A stretch of DNA of 64,000 bases from Paracoccus sp. R12_2. Its GTDB lineage: Bacteria; Pseudomonadota; Alphaproteobacteria; Rhodobacterales; Rhodobacteraceae. Position 1 is the stretch's first letter. Every line of letters begins with the position of its first letter. The stretch is taken from positions 124,001 to 188,000 of the forward strand of contig NZ_JAGHRA010000006.1 of the NCBI RefSeq assembly GCF_017744015.1, in the 5' to 3' direction. Below, piece after piece: positions 1 to 9,634 of the stretch. The notes under the pieces were generated by a model, which was not told the origin of the DNA, ran no database searches, and was given only the letters and a program-made list of their open reading frames with translations. A program made the translations under genes and the position numbers.

Positions 1-1183
1 TCTTCTGGATGCTGGCCGCACAGATCCGCGCATAGACCAATGCCTCCAGTAACCCGTTCGAGGCCAGCCTGTTCGCGCCGTGCAGCCCGGTCGAGGACGC
101 CTCGCCACAGGCCCAAAGCCCGTCAAGGCTGGCGCGTCCGGTGCTGTCCACGGCGATCCCGCCCATGTGGTAATGGGCGGCTGCGGCCACAGGGATCGCT
201 TGGGTCGCGGGGTCGATACCGTTTCGCAGACAGGCGCCGGCGACCGCGGGAAATTCGGTCAGGATACGCGTGCCCAGACAGGCGCGTGTGTCCAGAACCG
301 GTCGCAGCCCGGCCTGTGCCTGCGCATAGATCGCGCGCGCGACGATGTCGCGGGGCGCAAGTTCGGCGTCAGGGTGCAGCGCCTGCATGAAACGGTCGCC
401 CTGCCGGTTTCGCAACTGAGCGCCTTCGCCCCGAAGCGCCTCGGTCGCCAGCGGTGCGGGGTCTTCGCCGCAGTCGATCGCAGTCGGGTGGAACTGCACG
501 AATTCGGCATCCGCGATGATCGCGCCTGCGCGGGCCGCCATGCCGATCACCTGTCCGCAGATGCGTGGCGGGTTGGTCGTGATCGCGAACAGACCGCCCG
601 AGCCGCCACCCGCCAGCAGGACCGCCGGTGCCAGGATCTGGACGGAATGCGAACCATGGGTGCGCGCAATCCGCACCCCCGTCACGCGGCTGCCGGTTGT
701 CACCAGCCCGGTCGCAATGGTGCCTTCCAGCACCTGGACCGACGGTGTGTCGCGGACGGCGGAAACCAGGGCGCGCATGATTTCCGCCCCGGCCTGGTCG
801 CCCTTGACCCGCACGACGCGGGCGAAACTGTGCGCAGCCTCGCGCGACAGGACATAGCCGCCCTCGGGGGTGCGATCGAAGGGGGTGCCGAAGGAGGTCA
901 GGTCAAGGATGTGGGCGCGCGCCTCGTCGGTGACCAGTTCCGCGATGTCGGGATCGACGGTGCCGGCCCCGGCGCGCACGGTGTCGCGCGCATGCGATCG
1001 GGCGCTGTCCGCGGGGTCCATCGCCGCGGCGACCCCGCCCTGAGCCCAGGCGGAGCTGGCGCCCTGCCCAAGCGGATCGGGTGAGATCATCAACACCGGA
1101 CGCGGGGCAAGCTTCAGCGCCGCATACAGCGCACCCAGCCCGGCACCGACGATCACGACACGGTCGGTGGCGATCTGCCTCAT
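1..1183 (-). CDS. nadB: L-aspartate oxidase NadB (3' end beyond window)
   Basis: Oxidises L-aspartate to iminoaspartate, the first step of de novo NAD synthesis; the product passes to NadA. The first 394 codons are present and the C-terminal part (family about 510-540 aa) runs off the left edge. The N-terminus carries an FAD-binding Rossmann stretch VVIVGAGLGALYAA near residues 7-20, followed by the family-typical SSAWAQGGVAAAM segment, an FHPTA substrate-site segment and the HYHMGGIAVD region. The start is the ATG ending at 1183, 13 bases after the nadA stop, so the two form an operon in the order nadA-nadB. Both flavin and active-site segments look intact. Identification is secure; only the end is unseen. 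Confidence 0.95.
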   Translation of the reverse strand, partial: MRQIATDRVVIVGAGLGALYAALKLAPRPVLMISPDPLGQGASSAWAQGGVAAAMDPADSARSHARDTVRAGAGTVDPDIAELVTDEARAHILDLTSFGTPFDRTPEGGYVLSREAAHSFARVVRVKGDQAGAEIMRALVSAVRDTPSVQVLEGTIATGLVTTGSRVTGVRIARTHGSHSVQILAPAVLLAGGGSGGLFAITTNPPRICGQVIGMAARAGAIIADAEFVQFHPTAIDCGEDPAPLATEALRGEGAQLRNRQGDRFMQALHPDAELAPRDIVARAIYAQAQAGLRPVLDTRACLGTRILTEFPAVAGACLRNGIDPATQAIPVAAAAHYHMGGIAVDSTGRASLDGLWACGEASSTGLHGANRLASNGLLEALVYARICAASIQK

Positions 1184-1196
1184 GCGCGAGCGATCC

Positions 1197-2249
1197 TCAG
1201 GCTGCCAACTGGCGCGACAGATCGATCATGCGCTGAACCGCGACGCGCGCACGGTCGGCAATGTCGGGTGCGACCTCGACCGCGCCGGTCATCGTGTGCA
1301 GCGACCACAGCACCTTCTCGAGCGTGATCTTCTTCATATAGGGACACATGTTGCACGGCCCCAGGAACTCGACCTCGGGATGCGCGTCCGAGATATTCGC
1401 GGCCATCGAGCATTCGGTGACCAGCATCGCCTGCCCGGGACGTTCGCGGCCGACCCAGTCCAGGATTCCTGCGGTCGAGCCCGCGAAATCCGCCTCGGCC
1501 AGCACATCTGGGGGGCATTCTGGATGGGCGATGATCTTCAGATCGGGGTGCCAGCCACGAAAATCGCGCAGATCCTGTGCGGTGAATTTCTCGTGCACGA
1601 TGCAGCGCCCATCCCACCACACGATGTTCTTCTGCGGCACCTGTTTCGCGACATTCTGGGCCAGATACTTGTCCGGCGTCATGATGACCGTGTCACCCTC
1701 CATCGCGGCGACGATCTGGGCCGCGTTGGCCGAGGTGCAGCAGATGTCCGAGGCTGCCTTCACCTCGGCCGTGGTGTTGACATAGCTGACGACCGGTGCC
1801 CCGGGATACTGTGCGCGCATTTCCGCGATGCCCGCAGCGGTGATGCTTTCGGCCAGCGAACAACCTGCCTCCATGTCGGGCATCAGAACGGTCTTGGCCG
1901 GGTTCAGGATCTTCGAGGTTTCGGCCATGAAATGCACGCCGCATTGCACGATCACGTCTGCTTCGACCCGGGTCGCCTCGATCGCCAGCGCAAGGCTGTC
2001 GCCCACCACATCCGAGATGCCGTGATAGATCTGCGGCGTCATGTAGTTATGCGCCAGAACCACGGCATTGCGTTCACGTTTCAGGTCGTTGATTGCCTTC
2101 ACATAGGGCGCGGCGATGGCCCAGTCCGGCAACGGCACGACACGTTCCATGCGGGCATGGATATCGGACATGCTCTCGGCAAGCTCAAGCGAGGGCTGAA
2201 GATCGTAATGCGTCTCAAGCTCTGCCCGAATGGTCGTCAGATCAAGCAA
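1197..2249 (-). CDS. nadA: quinolinate synthase NadA
   Basis: Condenses iminoaspartate with dihydroxyacetone phosphate to quinolinate using a [4Fe-4S] cluster. The 350-aa reading is typical. Family segments include NAVVLAHNYMTPQIYHG, the cluster-ligand cysteines in VQCGVHFMAET and FLGPCNMCPYMKK, and SYVNTTAEVKAASD. An in-frame ATG exists at 2339, but it would add 30 basic, unrelated residues. A TTG at 2249 is preceded by a strong AGGAGGAGAGGA ribosome site about 6 bases away and gives the normal N-terminus MLDLTTIRAE, so I chose the TTG. Cotranscribed with nadB downstream. High confidence in function, good confidence in the start. Confidence 0.95.
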   Translation of the reverse strand: MLDLTTIRAELETHYDLQPSLELAESMSDIHARMERVVPLPDWAIAAPYVKAINDLKRERNAVVLAHNYMTPQIYHGISDVVGDSLALAIEATRVEADVIVQCGVHFMAETSKILNPAKTVLMPDMEAGCSLAESITAAGIAEMRAQYPGAPVVSYVNTTAEVKAASDICCTSANAAQIVAAMEGDTVIMTPDKYLAQNVAKQVPQKNIVWWDGRCIVHEKFTAQDLRDFRGWHPDLKIIAHPECPPDVLAEADFAGSTAGILDWVGRERPGQAMLVTECSMAANISDAHPEVEFLGPCNMCPYMKKITLEKVLWSLHTMTGAVEVAPDIADRARVAVQRMIDLSRQLAA

Positions 2250-2381
2250 TGTCCTCTCCTCCTGCGGCGGTCGTCGGGCCGTGGCACGGGCGTTGCACCC
2301 GTGACCGCGCCTGTTACCGAAAAGCTGACCTAGGGGCAATGTTGAACTGACCGGTCCGGCGCGGCTGCCGGCCCAGAGATG

Positions 2382-3491
2382 CTATTTGCCGCGCTTCTGC
2401 CATGGCGCCCCCCATTGCAGCCAGATCGCCGCCAGCCACCACAGCGCAAGGATAGCCCAAAGATCGACGACAAGCTTGCGCAGGAAGCCCTGGTCGGGCG
2501 GGTTCATCTGGAACGCATCACCGATCACGGACAGCATGACGCAGGCGATAAAGGACCAAAGGCCGCCCCTGCCGATCTGTTGAAGACCGACCCCGGCCCG
2601 GGTCGAGGCCAGCCGTTCCATGATGCCAGCCAGCGGCACGGCGACCAGCCAACTGGCGGCAAGGATGGCCAGAAAGCGGGTGCCGTCCAGCGGCCATTTG
2701 TCGATGCTGCCATAGACAAGCTTCAGCGCATTGCGCAGCGGCAGCGCGGGTTCCCCGAATTTCGAGGCGATGACGATGGTCGCGCCAAAGGCGAACATCG
2801 CCCAGGCGACGATCGTGATAAGCTTCGCGTGCGGCATCAGGACCGGCATGAAGCGCTGCCGGAACAGGCCCATCGCCACGCCGGCATAGAACAGCATCTG
2901 CCACCCGAACGGATTGAACAGCAGCCCGCCATCGCGATGATTGGGCACCAGCGGGTTCAGGATCGGGGCAAACCACCAAAGCGCCACCGAGCCCGCAGCG
3001 AAGCTGAACGGATAACGCAGCAGGATCGGCACCAGAACCGGCGCCGATGCGATCAGGATCACATAGACCGCCAGCACGTCCAGCAGGTTGGGCTGCAGCC
3101 ACATCGTGGCCAGCACGCCCAGAAAGCCCCACGGATTGTCGATCACCCATTCGGCATACTGGTTCCAGATCGCGGTATGCTTCATGCCGGCCTCAAGCAA
3201 TCCGGCCGACAGCAGTGCCATGACGATCCCGCCCACGACCAGCGCGCGCCAGACCTCGAAGGCGCGGCGGGCAAAGCGCCAGCGGGCGACGGGGCGCCCC
3301 TCCTTGCGCTCGACGCCCAGCCAGACCAGACCAACCAGAAAGCCCGATAACAGAACGAACAACTCGGCAGCGTCGAAGATCGAGAAATTGGCCAGCGTAT
3401 ACCCGCGAAGCGTGGACACCGGCATGTGGTCCAGCATGATGCAGACCAGCGCATATCCGCGCAGCATGTCGAGGGCGATCAGGCGTTTCAT
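2382..3491 (-). CDS. opgC: OpgC-family membrane protein (glucan succinylation)
   Basis: A 369-aa polytopic inner-membrane protein, mostly hydrophobic segments with short loops, starting MKRLIALDMLRGYALV. The LDMLRG start and the H-M-P loop are typical of OpgC proteins, a branch of the acyltransferase superfamily that adds succinyl groups to osmoregulated periplasmic glucans. It is the last gene of opgG-opgH-opgC, 30 bases after opgH. The association of opgC with opgGH is known from Rhodobacter sphaeroides; the succinyl specificity here is inferred from family and context rather than seen. The first in-frame ATG is used; its ribosome site is weak, which fits coupling to opgH. Confidence 0.85.
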   Translation of the reverse strand: MKRLIALDMLRGYALVCIMLDHMPVSTLRGYTLANFSIFDAAELFVLLSGFLVGLVWLGVERKEGRPVARWRFARRAFEVWRALVVGGIVMALLSAGLLEAGMKHTAIWNQYAEWVIDNPWGFLGVLATMWLQPNLLDVLAVYVILIASAPVLVPILLRYPFSFAAGSVALWWFAPILNPLVPNHRDGGLLFNPFGWQMLFYAGVAMGLFRQRFMPVLMPHAKLITIVAWAMFAFGATIVIASKFGEPALPLRNALKLVYGSIDKWPLDGTRFLAILAASWLVAVPLAGIMERLASTRAGVGLQQIGRGGLWSFIACVMLSVIGDAFQMNPPDQGFLRKLVVDLWAILALWWLAAIWLQWGAPWQKRGK

Positions 3492-3521
3492 GAGGCTCGA
3501 TATCTTATGGACCGCCGCTGC

Positions 3522-5612
3522 TCAAGCTGGCAGGCGGCTCCAGCGTTGCAGCAACGCTGCGTCCGAGACAAGCGCCTCGGTCTCGGCGCGGTCCAGAAAG
3601 CCCAGGGCCTCGGTTCGGGTGGTGGCGTGGTCAATCTTGGCTTCGGCGGTGATCAGGTCCAGACGGCGCGACTGCGGCATATCCCTGTCCGGTTCCAGCA
3701 GCGCGCAGTGGCTGGCCAGCGCCGCGGGATCGTCGCCCAGATGCAAGATCGCACTGTCTTCGGGCAGCGGCCGGGGCAGGGCGCGGGTGGCCGATGACGC
3801 GTCGGACAACAGCGGGGGGACGCTGCGTTCCTCGGGCGTGACAAGAAGGCCGCGCATCCTTGCCCAACGCCCGAAGACGGGGCTGGCCGAAAAGCGCGAC
3901 GTGAACGGGGACAGGATCAGCCCGGCAAGGATCGGCGACAGCCAGATCAGCTGCGGCGGCGAAAACTGCGCCAGCACGATCAGCGTGCCAAGGCCCAACA
4001 GCACATGCACCCAGTGCCGTGCGATCACGACACCCCAGCCGGGCATCGATCCGGCACGGGTCTGGGCATTCCAGCCGCTGTCCCGGCCGCGCAGGATCTC
4101 GAAGATCTGGCGGGTCTGGATCAGCATCTGGACCGGGGCGATCAGGGCCGACAACAGGATTTCGAACAGCGAGCTGGCAAAGATCCGCACGGGGCCGCCC
4201 GAGGCGCGGGCCAGCGGCCGCATCCAGGCGCGGAACGTCGCGATCAGCTTGGGAAGCAGCAGCAGCGCCATCGCGCCGATGAACAGCCACAGCATCCTGC
4301 GGGCGTCGAAGATCGGCCATTCGGGGAACAACTGGTAGGCGTTCGGGAAATATTCTGGCGTGGACAGCAGCACGGTCGCAGATAGCACAAGCCCGACAAG
4401 GATCAGCGCAAGCCAGATCGGGCTCATCAGGAAGCCCATGATGCCGATGGCGAAATGCACGCGGCTGATGGCACGTGCGCCCTTCATGCCGAACAGCCGC
4501 GAATGCTGAAGATTGCCCTGCGCCCAACGGCGTTCGCGCGCCGCCATGTCCAGAAGCGTCGGCGGACAGCCTTCGAAACTGCCGCGCAGATCGTGATCCA
4601 GCCGCACCTTCCAACCGGCACGGCACAAGGCCGCCGCCTCGACGAAATCATGGCTGAGGATGGTGCCGCCGAAAGGGGGGCTGCCGGGCAGGCGCGGCAG
4701 GCCGCAGCATTCCGCGAACGCCCTGACGCGGATCATCGCGTTGTGCCCCCAGTAATTGCCGGTATTGCCCGACCAGGCGGCGACGCCGCGTGCGATCATC
4801 GGGCCATAGACACGACCGGCGAACTGGGTCAGCCGCGCAAAGATGGTTTCGCCGCCGATCAGCACCGGCATGGTCTGGATCAGCGCCAGATCCGGATCGG
4901 CATTCATGCGGGCCGACATCTGGCGGATCGTGTTGCCGGTCATCACGCTGTCGGCGTCCAGCACCACCATCTGATCATAGCGCCCGCCCCAGCGACGGAC
5001 AAATTCGGCCACGTTGCCGGATTTTCTGTCTTCGTTGGTCTGCCTGCGCCGATACCAGATCGGCACCGGCGATGCGGCACGCGCGGCGTCGATCGCCAGC
5101 GTCTCGTTCACGGCGATCGACGGATCGCGGCTGTCGGACAGCACAAAGATCTCGGTGCGTTCTGCCATGCCCTCTTGCGCCAGTTCGCCGGCGAGCGCGG
5201 TCAACAGGCCGATGCTTTTCGTAGCATCTTCATGATATATGGGCATGATCACCGCGACACGTGCCGTATTGGGGTCGTGGGGAGTTCGCAGGCGAGGAGC
5301 CAGAAGTCCGGCGATCAGCCCGCAGAACGAGAACCCGACCCAGGCGAAGGTCGGAACGAACAGCACCAGCAGCGCCCACTGCATCGGTGTCGGCTTGTCG
5401 CCGAATGTCTGCAGCATCTGGGAAAAGCCGATCACGGCCAGCGAGGCAGTTCCGCCAAATGCGATCAGGCGTGCCAGCCAGACGCGCCAGCCCTCGCGCT
5501 GCCGGCGGCGCGGCGCGGGATGCGGGGCGCCGAAATCCTGAACCGGCATGTCCAACGGGGCCTCGGGCGGGATCGCCGCCGATGGCCGGGTGATCGCGAC
5601 GGGGATGCTCAT
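3522..5612 (-). CDS. opgH: glucan glucosyltransferase OpgH
   Basis: A 696-aa inner-membrane family 2 glycosyltransferase that polymerises glucose from UDP-glucose into the backbone of osmoregulated periplasmic glucans. Two membrane segments near residues 45-110 precede the catalytic domain. The latter shows the metal- and substrate-binding aspartates in VVLDADSVMTG, a later SHDFVEAA segment and the acceptor motif RRWAQGNLQHSRL, where processive GT2 enzymes have QxxRW. Several membrane helices follow. It is shorter than enteric OpgH (about 850 aa), as usual in alphaproteobacteria. Its ATG overlaps the opgG stop by 4 bases, so translation is probably coupled. Confidence 0.93.
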   Translation of the reverse strand: MSIPVAITRPSAAIPPEAPLDMPVQDFGAPHPAPRRRQREGWRVWLARLIAFGGTASLAVIGFSQMLQTFGDKPTPMQWALLVLFVPTFAWVGFSFCGLIAGLLAPRLRTPHDPNTARVAVIMPIYHEDATKSIGLLTALAGELAQEGMAERTEIFVLSDSRDPSIAVNETLAIDAARAASPVPIWYRRRQTNEDRKSGNVAEFVRRWGGRYDQMVVLDADSVMTGNTIRQMSARMNADPDLALIQTMPVLIGGETIFARLTQFAGRVYGPMIARGVAAWSGNTGNYWGHNAMIRVRAFAECCGLPRLPGSPPFGGTILSHDFVEAAALCRAGWKVRLDHDLRGSFEGCPPTLLDMAARERRWAQGNLQHSRLFGMKGARAISRVHFAIGIMGFLMSPIWLALILVGLVLSATVLLSTPEYFPNAYQLFPEWPIFDARRMLWLFIGAMALLLLPKLIATFRAWMRPLARASGGPVRIFASSLFEILLSALIAPVQMLIQTRQIFEILRGRDSGWNAQTRAGSMPGWGVVIARHWVHVLLGLGTLIVLAQFSPPQLIWLSPILAGLILSPFTSRFSASPVFGRWARMRGLLVTPEERSVPPLLSDASSATRALPRPLPEDSAILHLGDDPAALASHCALLEPDRDMPQSRRLDLITAEAKIDHATTRTEALGFLDRAETEALVSDAALLQRWSRLPA

Positions 5613-7177
5613 GCGGTCCAGCGTGCAAGCCAGCTTTCGCTAAGCGCGACGCCGTTCTTGTCGGTCAGCAGTGCCTGAAGATCGGCCTCTTCCGCGTCGC
5701 CCGGCTCGAATTCGAAGGCAAGGCGCAGAACATGCTGATCGGGCAGAGGCTTGAGATAGGCGTGGACGATCTTGCCCGCCGAAGTGGTGACCTTGGATTC
5801 GGGCATGTCGTCATCAAACAGCGACAGGTCGAAATCGACGATGAAGCTGCGGGTCGTTTCAACATTGATCGACCGGCCCGACCGTACCTGCCGAACCTTG
5901 GCCAGCGGCACGTCATTGGGTGGCAGCGGTGCGAAGCTGAGGCGATAGCGGAATTCGTGCCGCTGATCCTTGACCAGCGGTTCCTTGGGCAGCCAGTAGC
6001 TGACGACGTTATCGTTGAACTCGTTCTCGACCGGGATCTCGATCAGCCGGACTTCGCCTTCGCCCCAGTCCCCCTCTGGCTGGATCCACGCAGACGGACG
6101 CTGGTGATACATCGCCTCGGCGTCCTGGTAGTCGATAAAGTCGCGATTGCGCTGAATCAGCCCGAAACCGTGCGGATTGTTGTCCATGAAGGAAGAGGTT
6201 TGCAACGCCTTGTGAGAGGCCAGCGTCCGCCACAACGCCTGACCGGCCCCGGTATGCATCTGCAATCCGTCGCTGTCATGCACTGCCGGGCGATAGTCGT
6301 CGACCGTCCTGCGACTGGCCGGGCTGAACCAGAACATCGAGGTCAGCGGCGCGATGCCGGTATTCTGCAGATCGATGCGCGGGAAAATCGCGACGCGGGT
6401 CCGGATCATGGTCACGGCGCCGGGATTGACGTCGAACTGGAACGCGGCAGTCAGCGACTTGCTGTCCAGCACGGCATGGATGCGAACCCATTCGGACGTC
6501 TCGTCCGGCTCGTGGATCCAGAAATCGGTGAACAGGGGAAATTCCTCGCCGTCGGAACTGCCGGTCTTGATGGCAAGCCCGCGCGCAGACAGGCCGTAAA
6601 GCGTGCCGCGTGCAACGGCGCGGAAATAGCTGGCGCCCTGGAACACCAGGAATTCGTCCATGGTACCGGGCCGGTTCAGCACCGTGCGCAGACGGAAACC
6701 CGACCATCCCATCTCGCCCTTGGTTTCCAGATCGGCGCCGTCTGGAAACTGCGAGGGATCAAATTCCAGCAGATGCGGATCGAAAGCCAGTGTCTGGGGC
6801 TGGCCGTCGCGGACGATGCTGATATTCACCGGCTCGTAGAAGATCGCCCCGGGCGGCAGCAGATCCATGCTGAAGCGGCCCTTGCCCCCCAGCGGATCGG
6901 CGTCACGGCGAAAACGTATGCCGCGATACTGATCATAGTTCAGATCGGCAAAGCTGCCGACCTGTTCGGCGACAGGTTGGGTGTAAATGCGCGTTGCGCG
7001 TTCCGCCGCCAACTGGGCGACCTCTTCGAAGCCGAACACGGTCGGCGCGGATGTCGGCGCCTCGTTCTCGGCAGCGTTGGCACTGTCGGCTGCGGATTGC
7101 GCGTTCACAGGCGTTGCGGCCAGCGAACCGCCGGCGGCCAGGGCTGTGGCGGCATTGAGAAATTGACGACGCTTCAT
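5609..7177 (-). CDS. opgG: periplasmic glucan biosynthesis protein OpgG
   Basis: A 522-aa periplasmic protein required for making or branching osmoregulated periplasmic glucans. The N-terminus MKRRQFLNAATALAAGG is a twin-arginine export signal with an Ala-rich region and a likely cleavage after VNAQ. The mature part begins with FGFEEVAQLAAERA and carries the conserved NYDQYRGIRFR segment of OpgG/OpgD proteins. First gene of the opgGHC operon; the promoter is expected in the 144 bases between here and ptsP, which I could not resolve into clear elements. Because it has a Tat signal it could also be named OpgD; operon position with opgH favours OpgG. Confidence 0.92.
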   Translation of the reverse strand: MKRRQFLNAATALAAGGSLAATPVNAQSAADSANAAENEAPTSAPTVFGFEEVAQLAAERATRIYTQPVAEQVGSFADLNYDQYRGIRFRRDADPLGGKGRFSMDLLPPGAIFYEPVNISIVRDGQPQTLAFDPHLLEFDPSQFPDGADLETKGEMGWSGFRLRTVLNRPGTMDEFLVFQGASYFRAVARGTLYGLSARGLAIKTGSSDGEEFPLFTDFWIHEPDETSEWVRIHAVLDSKSLTAAFQFDVNPGAVTMIRTRVAIFPRIDLQNTGIAPLTSMFWFSPASRRTVDDYRPAVHDSDGLQMHTGAGQALWRTLASHKALQTSSFMDNNPHGFGLIQRNRDFIDYQDAEAMYHQRPSAWIQPEGDWGEGEVRLIEIPVENEFNDNVVSYWLPKEPLVKDQRHEFRYRLSFAPLPPNDVPLAKVRQVRSGRSINVETTRSFIVDFDLSLFDDDMPESKVTTSAGKIVHAYLKPLPDQHVLRLAFEFEPGDAEEADLQALLTDKNGVALSESWLARWTA

Positions 7178-7321
7178 ATCACGAGATTTGCTTGGAAAAC
7201 CCGAGGACTATATCCGTCTCGCCGCGGCGCGGCAAGACAGGTCGGAAACGACGAATGATGCCCTCAGGTTGCATCAGGCCAGTAAAATGGCTGTCGTTGG
7301 GCGCTTTTCTGCCGATGCCGG

Positions 7322-9568
7322 TCACTGTTGTGCCAGCCATTCCGTCACCGGCCTGCGCAGATTGGTCACGCCACTGTCCTGCGCCTCATCAATCACCTTG
7401 CGCAGATCGGCGATCGAAACACGGCGGACCAGGTGCTTGACCGGCCCAATCGATGCCGGCCGCATCGACAGGCGGCGGATCCCAAGCGCGGCAAAGGTCA
7501 GCGCCTCGACCGGGCGTCCCGCATCCTCGCCGCAGAAGGACAGCGGCACCCGTGCGTCCTCGCAGCGCGCCACGATCTGCCGCAGCAGCGCCAGGAACGA
7601 TGCATTCATCGTATCGTAACGCCGCCGCACGCGTTCGTTCTCGCGGTCCGCGGCGAAGAAGAACTGCTTCAGGTCGTTCCCGCCGATCGACACGAAATCG
7701 CACATCTCGAAGAACTTTCGGGGTGCGAAGGCCATCGAGGGCGTTTCCAGCATCGCGCCGACACGGATATCCGTCGGCATCTGATGGCCAAGCCGTTGTT
7801 CGCGCGACAATTCCTGCATCAGGATCCGATAGGCGTCCTCGTACTCGCTCATGTCGGCGATGAAGGGGAACATCACGTGCAGGGGCCGGCCTACAGCGGC
7901 GCGGATCAGCGCCTGCAACTGCATGCGCAGCACCCCTCGCTTGTCCAGCCCGACCCGGATCGCGCGCCAACCCATGGCGGGATTCGGTTCGTCCTGGGGC
8001 TTCATGTAGGGCAGCACCTTGTCCGATCCGATGTCCAGTGTCCGGAACATGACCGGCTTGCCCATCGCGCGGTCCATGACGTGCCGATAAAGATCCGCCA
8101 GTTCGCCCCGGCGCGGAACATGGTTGCGCGTCAGGAACTGCAATTCGGTCCGGAACAACCCCACGCCTTCGGCGCCCGAGCCTTCCAGCGACGGCAGATC
8201 GGCCATCAGCCCCGCGTTCATGAACAACTGGATCGTGGTTCCGCAGGTGCCGGTGGCCGGCAAGGACCGCAGATCCGCGTAGCGATTCTGTGCCTCGGCC
8301 TGCATCGCCATCTTGTCGCGAAACGCCGTGGCGACGGATTCCTCGGGGCGCAGATGCACGACCCCCTGATCGCCATCGACCAGGATCGGGTCGCCATTCA
8401 GCGCCTCGGTGGTGATCCGTTCCGCATGGATCACCAGCGGAATGGCCAGCGCGCGCGCGACGATGGCGGCGTGGCTGCCGACCGAACCTTCTTCCAGCAC
8501 CACCCCCTTCAGGCGGCGGCCGTATTCCAGCAGTTCCGCCGGACCTATGTTCCGGGCGATCAGGATCGGGTCTTCCGGCATCTCGGCGCCGGTGTCGATG
8601 CCCTGACCGGTCAGGATCCTCAGCAGCCGGTTCGACAGATCATCCAGATCGTGCAGGCGGTCGCGCAGATAGGGATCGGCGGCCATTTCCAGCCGGGCCC
8701 GTGCCGCGGACTGTTCCTTCTCGACCGCGGCCTCGGCTGACAGGCCAAGCCGGATATCCTCTTCCATGCGCTTCAGCCAGCTGCGCGAATGGGCGAACAT
8801 CCGATAGGTTTCCAGAACGGCGGCGTGTTCGCCTTCGCCGTCCATGTCCGCTGCGGCCATCATCGAATCGACTTTGGTCCGCAACTGTTCGACACCCTCG
8901 TGCAGCCGCACCAGTTCGCGGTCGGGATCGTCGCCGACCGGGTTCGAGACGACGACGCGCGGCTCGTGCAGCCAGACATGTCCTTCGGCGACGCCTTCCT
9001 GACCGGTGGTGCCCCGCAGCATCAGCGGGAAGCGATGTGCCAAAGGCAGGCTGTCGGACTGGCTGCCCTGAAACGCGCCAAGTTCGGTCATCTCGGCCAG
9101 CACCATGGCGACGACCTCGAGCCCGTAGACCTCATCCTCGCTGAACTGCCGCGCATCGGAACACTGGACCACCAGGACACCCAGCTTTTCTCCGACCCGT
9201 TGGATCGGCACGCCAAGAAAGCTGGGGAAGACCTCTTCCCCTGTCTCGGGCATGAACCGGAAACCGGGTTCGGACGGCGCGTCGGCGGTGTTCACGTGGC
9301 GGCCGGTGCGTGCGACGCGACCGACCAGACCTTCACCCAGGCGCAATCGGGTCTGATGGACGGCCTCGGCCCTCAGCCCCTCGGTCGCGCACAGTTCCAG
9401 CGTCTGGGGATCGCGGAAAAGATAGATCGAACAGACCTGCGAGCCCATCGAATCGGCGATGTGATGGGTGATCTGATCCAGCCGATCCTGACCGCCGCCG
9501 GGCGCGGCCAGAATCTCTTTCAGCCGCCGAAGCAGCTTGCGTGAATCGCTGTCCTTGCGGTCTTGCAT
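7322..9568 (-). CDS. ptsP: PtsP, enzyme I of the nitrogen PTS, with GAF domain
   Basis: A 748-aa phosphoenolpyruvate-protein phosphotransferase that takes phosphate from PEP and passes it to NPr, starting the regulatory nitrogen phosphotransferase chain. Domains in order: an N-terminal GAF sensor (about residues 20-160), the enzyme I N-terminal region, the phosphohistidine swivelling domain with GSVGSHAAIVARALAIP near residue 365, and the PEP-binding barrel with VGLFRTELQFL and SIGGNDLKQFFFAADREN. The GAF domain and the lack of sugar permeases nearby separate it from the sugar PTS enzyme I. Lies 66 bases after lysC on the same strand, an arrangement I recall from other Rhodobacterales. All catalytic segments look intact. 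Confidence 0.94.
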   Translation of the reverse strand: MQDRKDSDSRKLLRRLKEILAAPGGGQDRLDQITHHIADSMGSQVCSIYLFRDPQTLELCATEGLRAEAVHQTRLRLGEGLVGRVARTGRHVNTADAPSEPGFRFMPETGEEVFPSFLGVPIQRVGEKLGVLVVQCSDARQFSEDEVYGLEVVAMVLAEMTELGAFQGSQSDSLPLAHRFPLMLRGTTGQEGVAEGHVWLHEPRVVVSNPVGDDPDRELVRLHEGVEQLRTKVDSMMAAADMDGEGEHAAVLETYRMFAHSRSWLKRMEEDIRLGLSAEAAVEKEQSAARARLEMAADPYLRDRLHDLDDLSNRLLRILTGQGIDTGAEMPEDPILIARNIGPAELLEYGRRLKGVVLEEGSVGSHAAIVARALAIPLVIHAERITTEALNGDPILVDGDQGVVHLRPEESVATAFRDKMAMQAEAQNRYADLRSLPATGTCGTTIQLFMNAGLMADLPSLEGSGAEGVGLFRTELQFLTRNHVPRRGELADLYRHVMDRAMGKPVMFRTLDIGSDKVLPYMKPQDEPNPAMGWRAIRVGLDKRGVLRMQLQALIRAAVGRPLHVMFPFIADMSEYEDAYRILMQELSREQRLGHQMPTDIRVGAMLETPSMAFAPRKFFEMCDFVSIGGNDLKQFFFAADRENERVRRRYDTMNASFLALLRQIVARCEDARVPLSFCGEDAGRPVEALTFAALGIRRLSMRPASIGPVKHLVRRVSIADLRKVIDEAQDSGVTNLRRPVTEWLAQQ

Positions 9569-9634
9569 CGCGTGCCTGCCTTTGCTGTCGCGATGGCCCC
9601 GCGGGCCTGTTCCGGATCTTCCGTCCGGCTTTGA

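Noticed and set aside
1167..2333. Plus-strand open frame opposite nadA, and similar ones opposite opgC, opgG and ptsP
   Set aside because: All mirror well-identified genes; none has a recognisable family segment.
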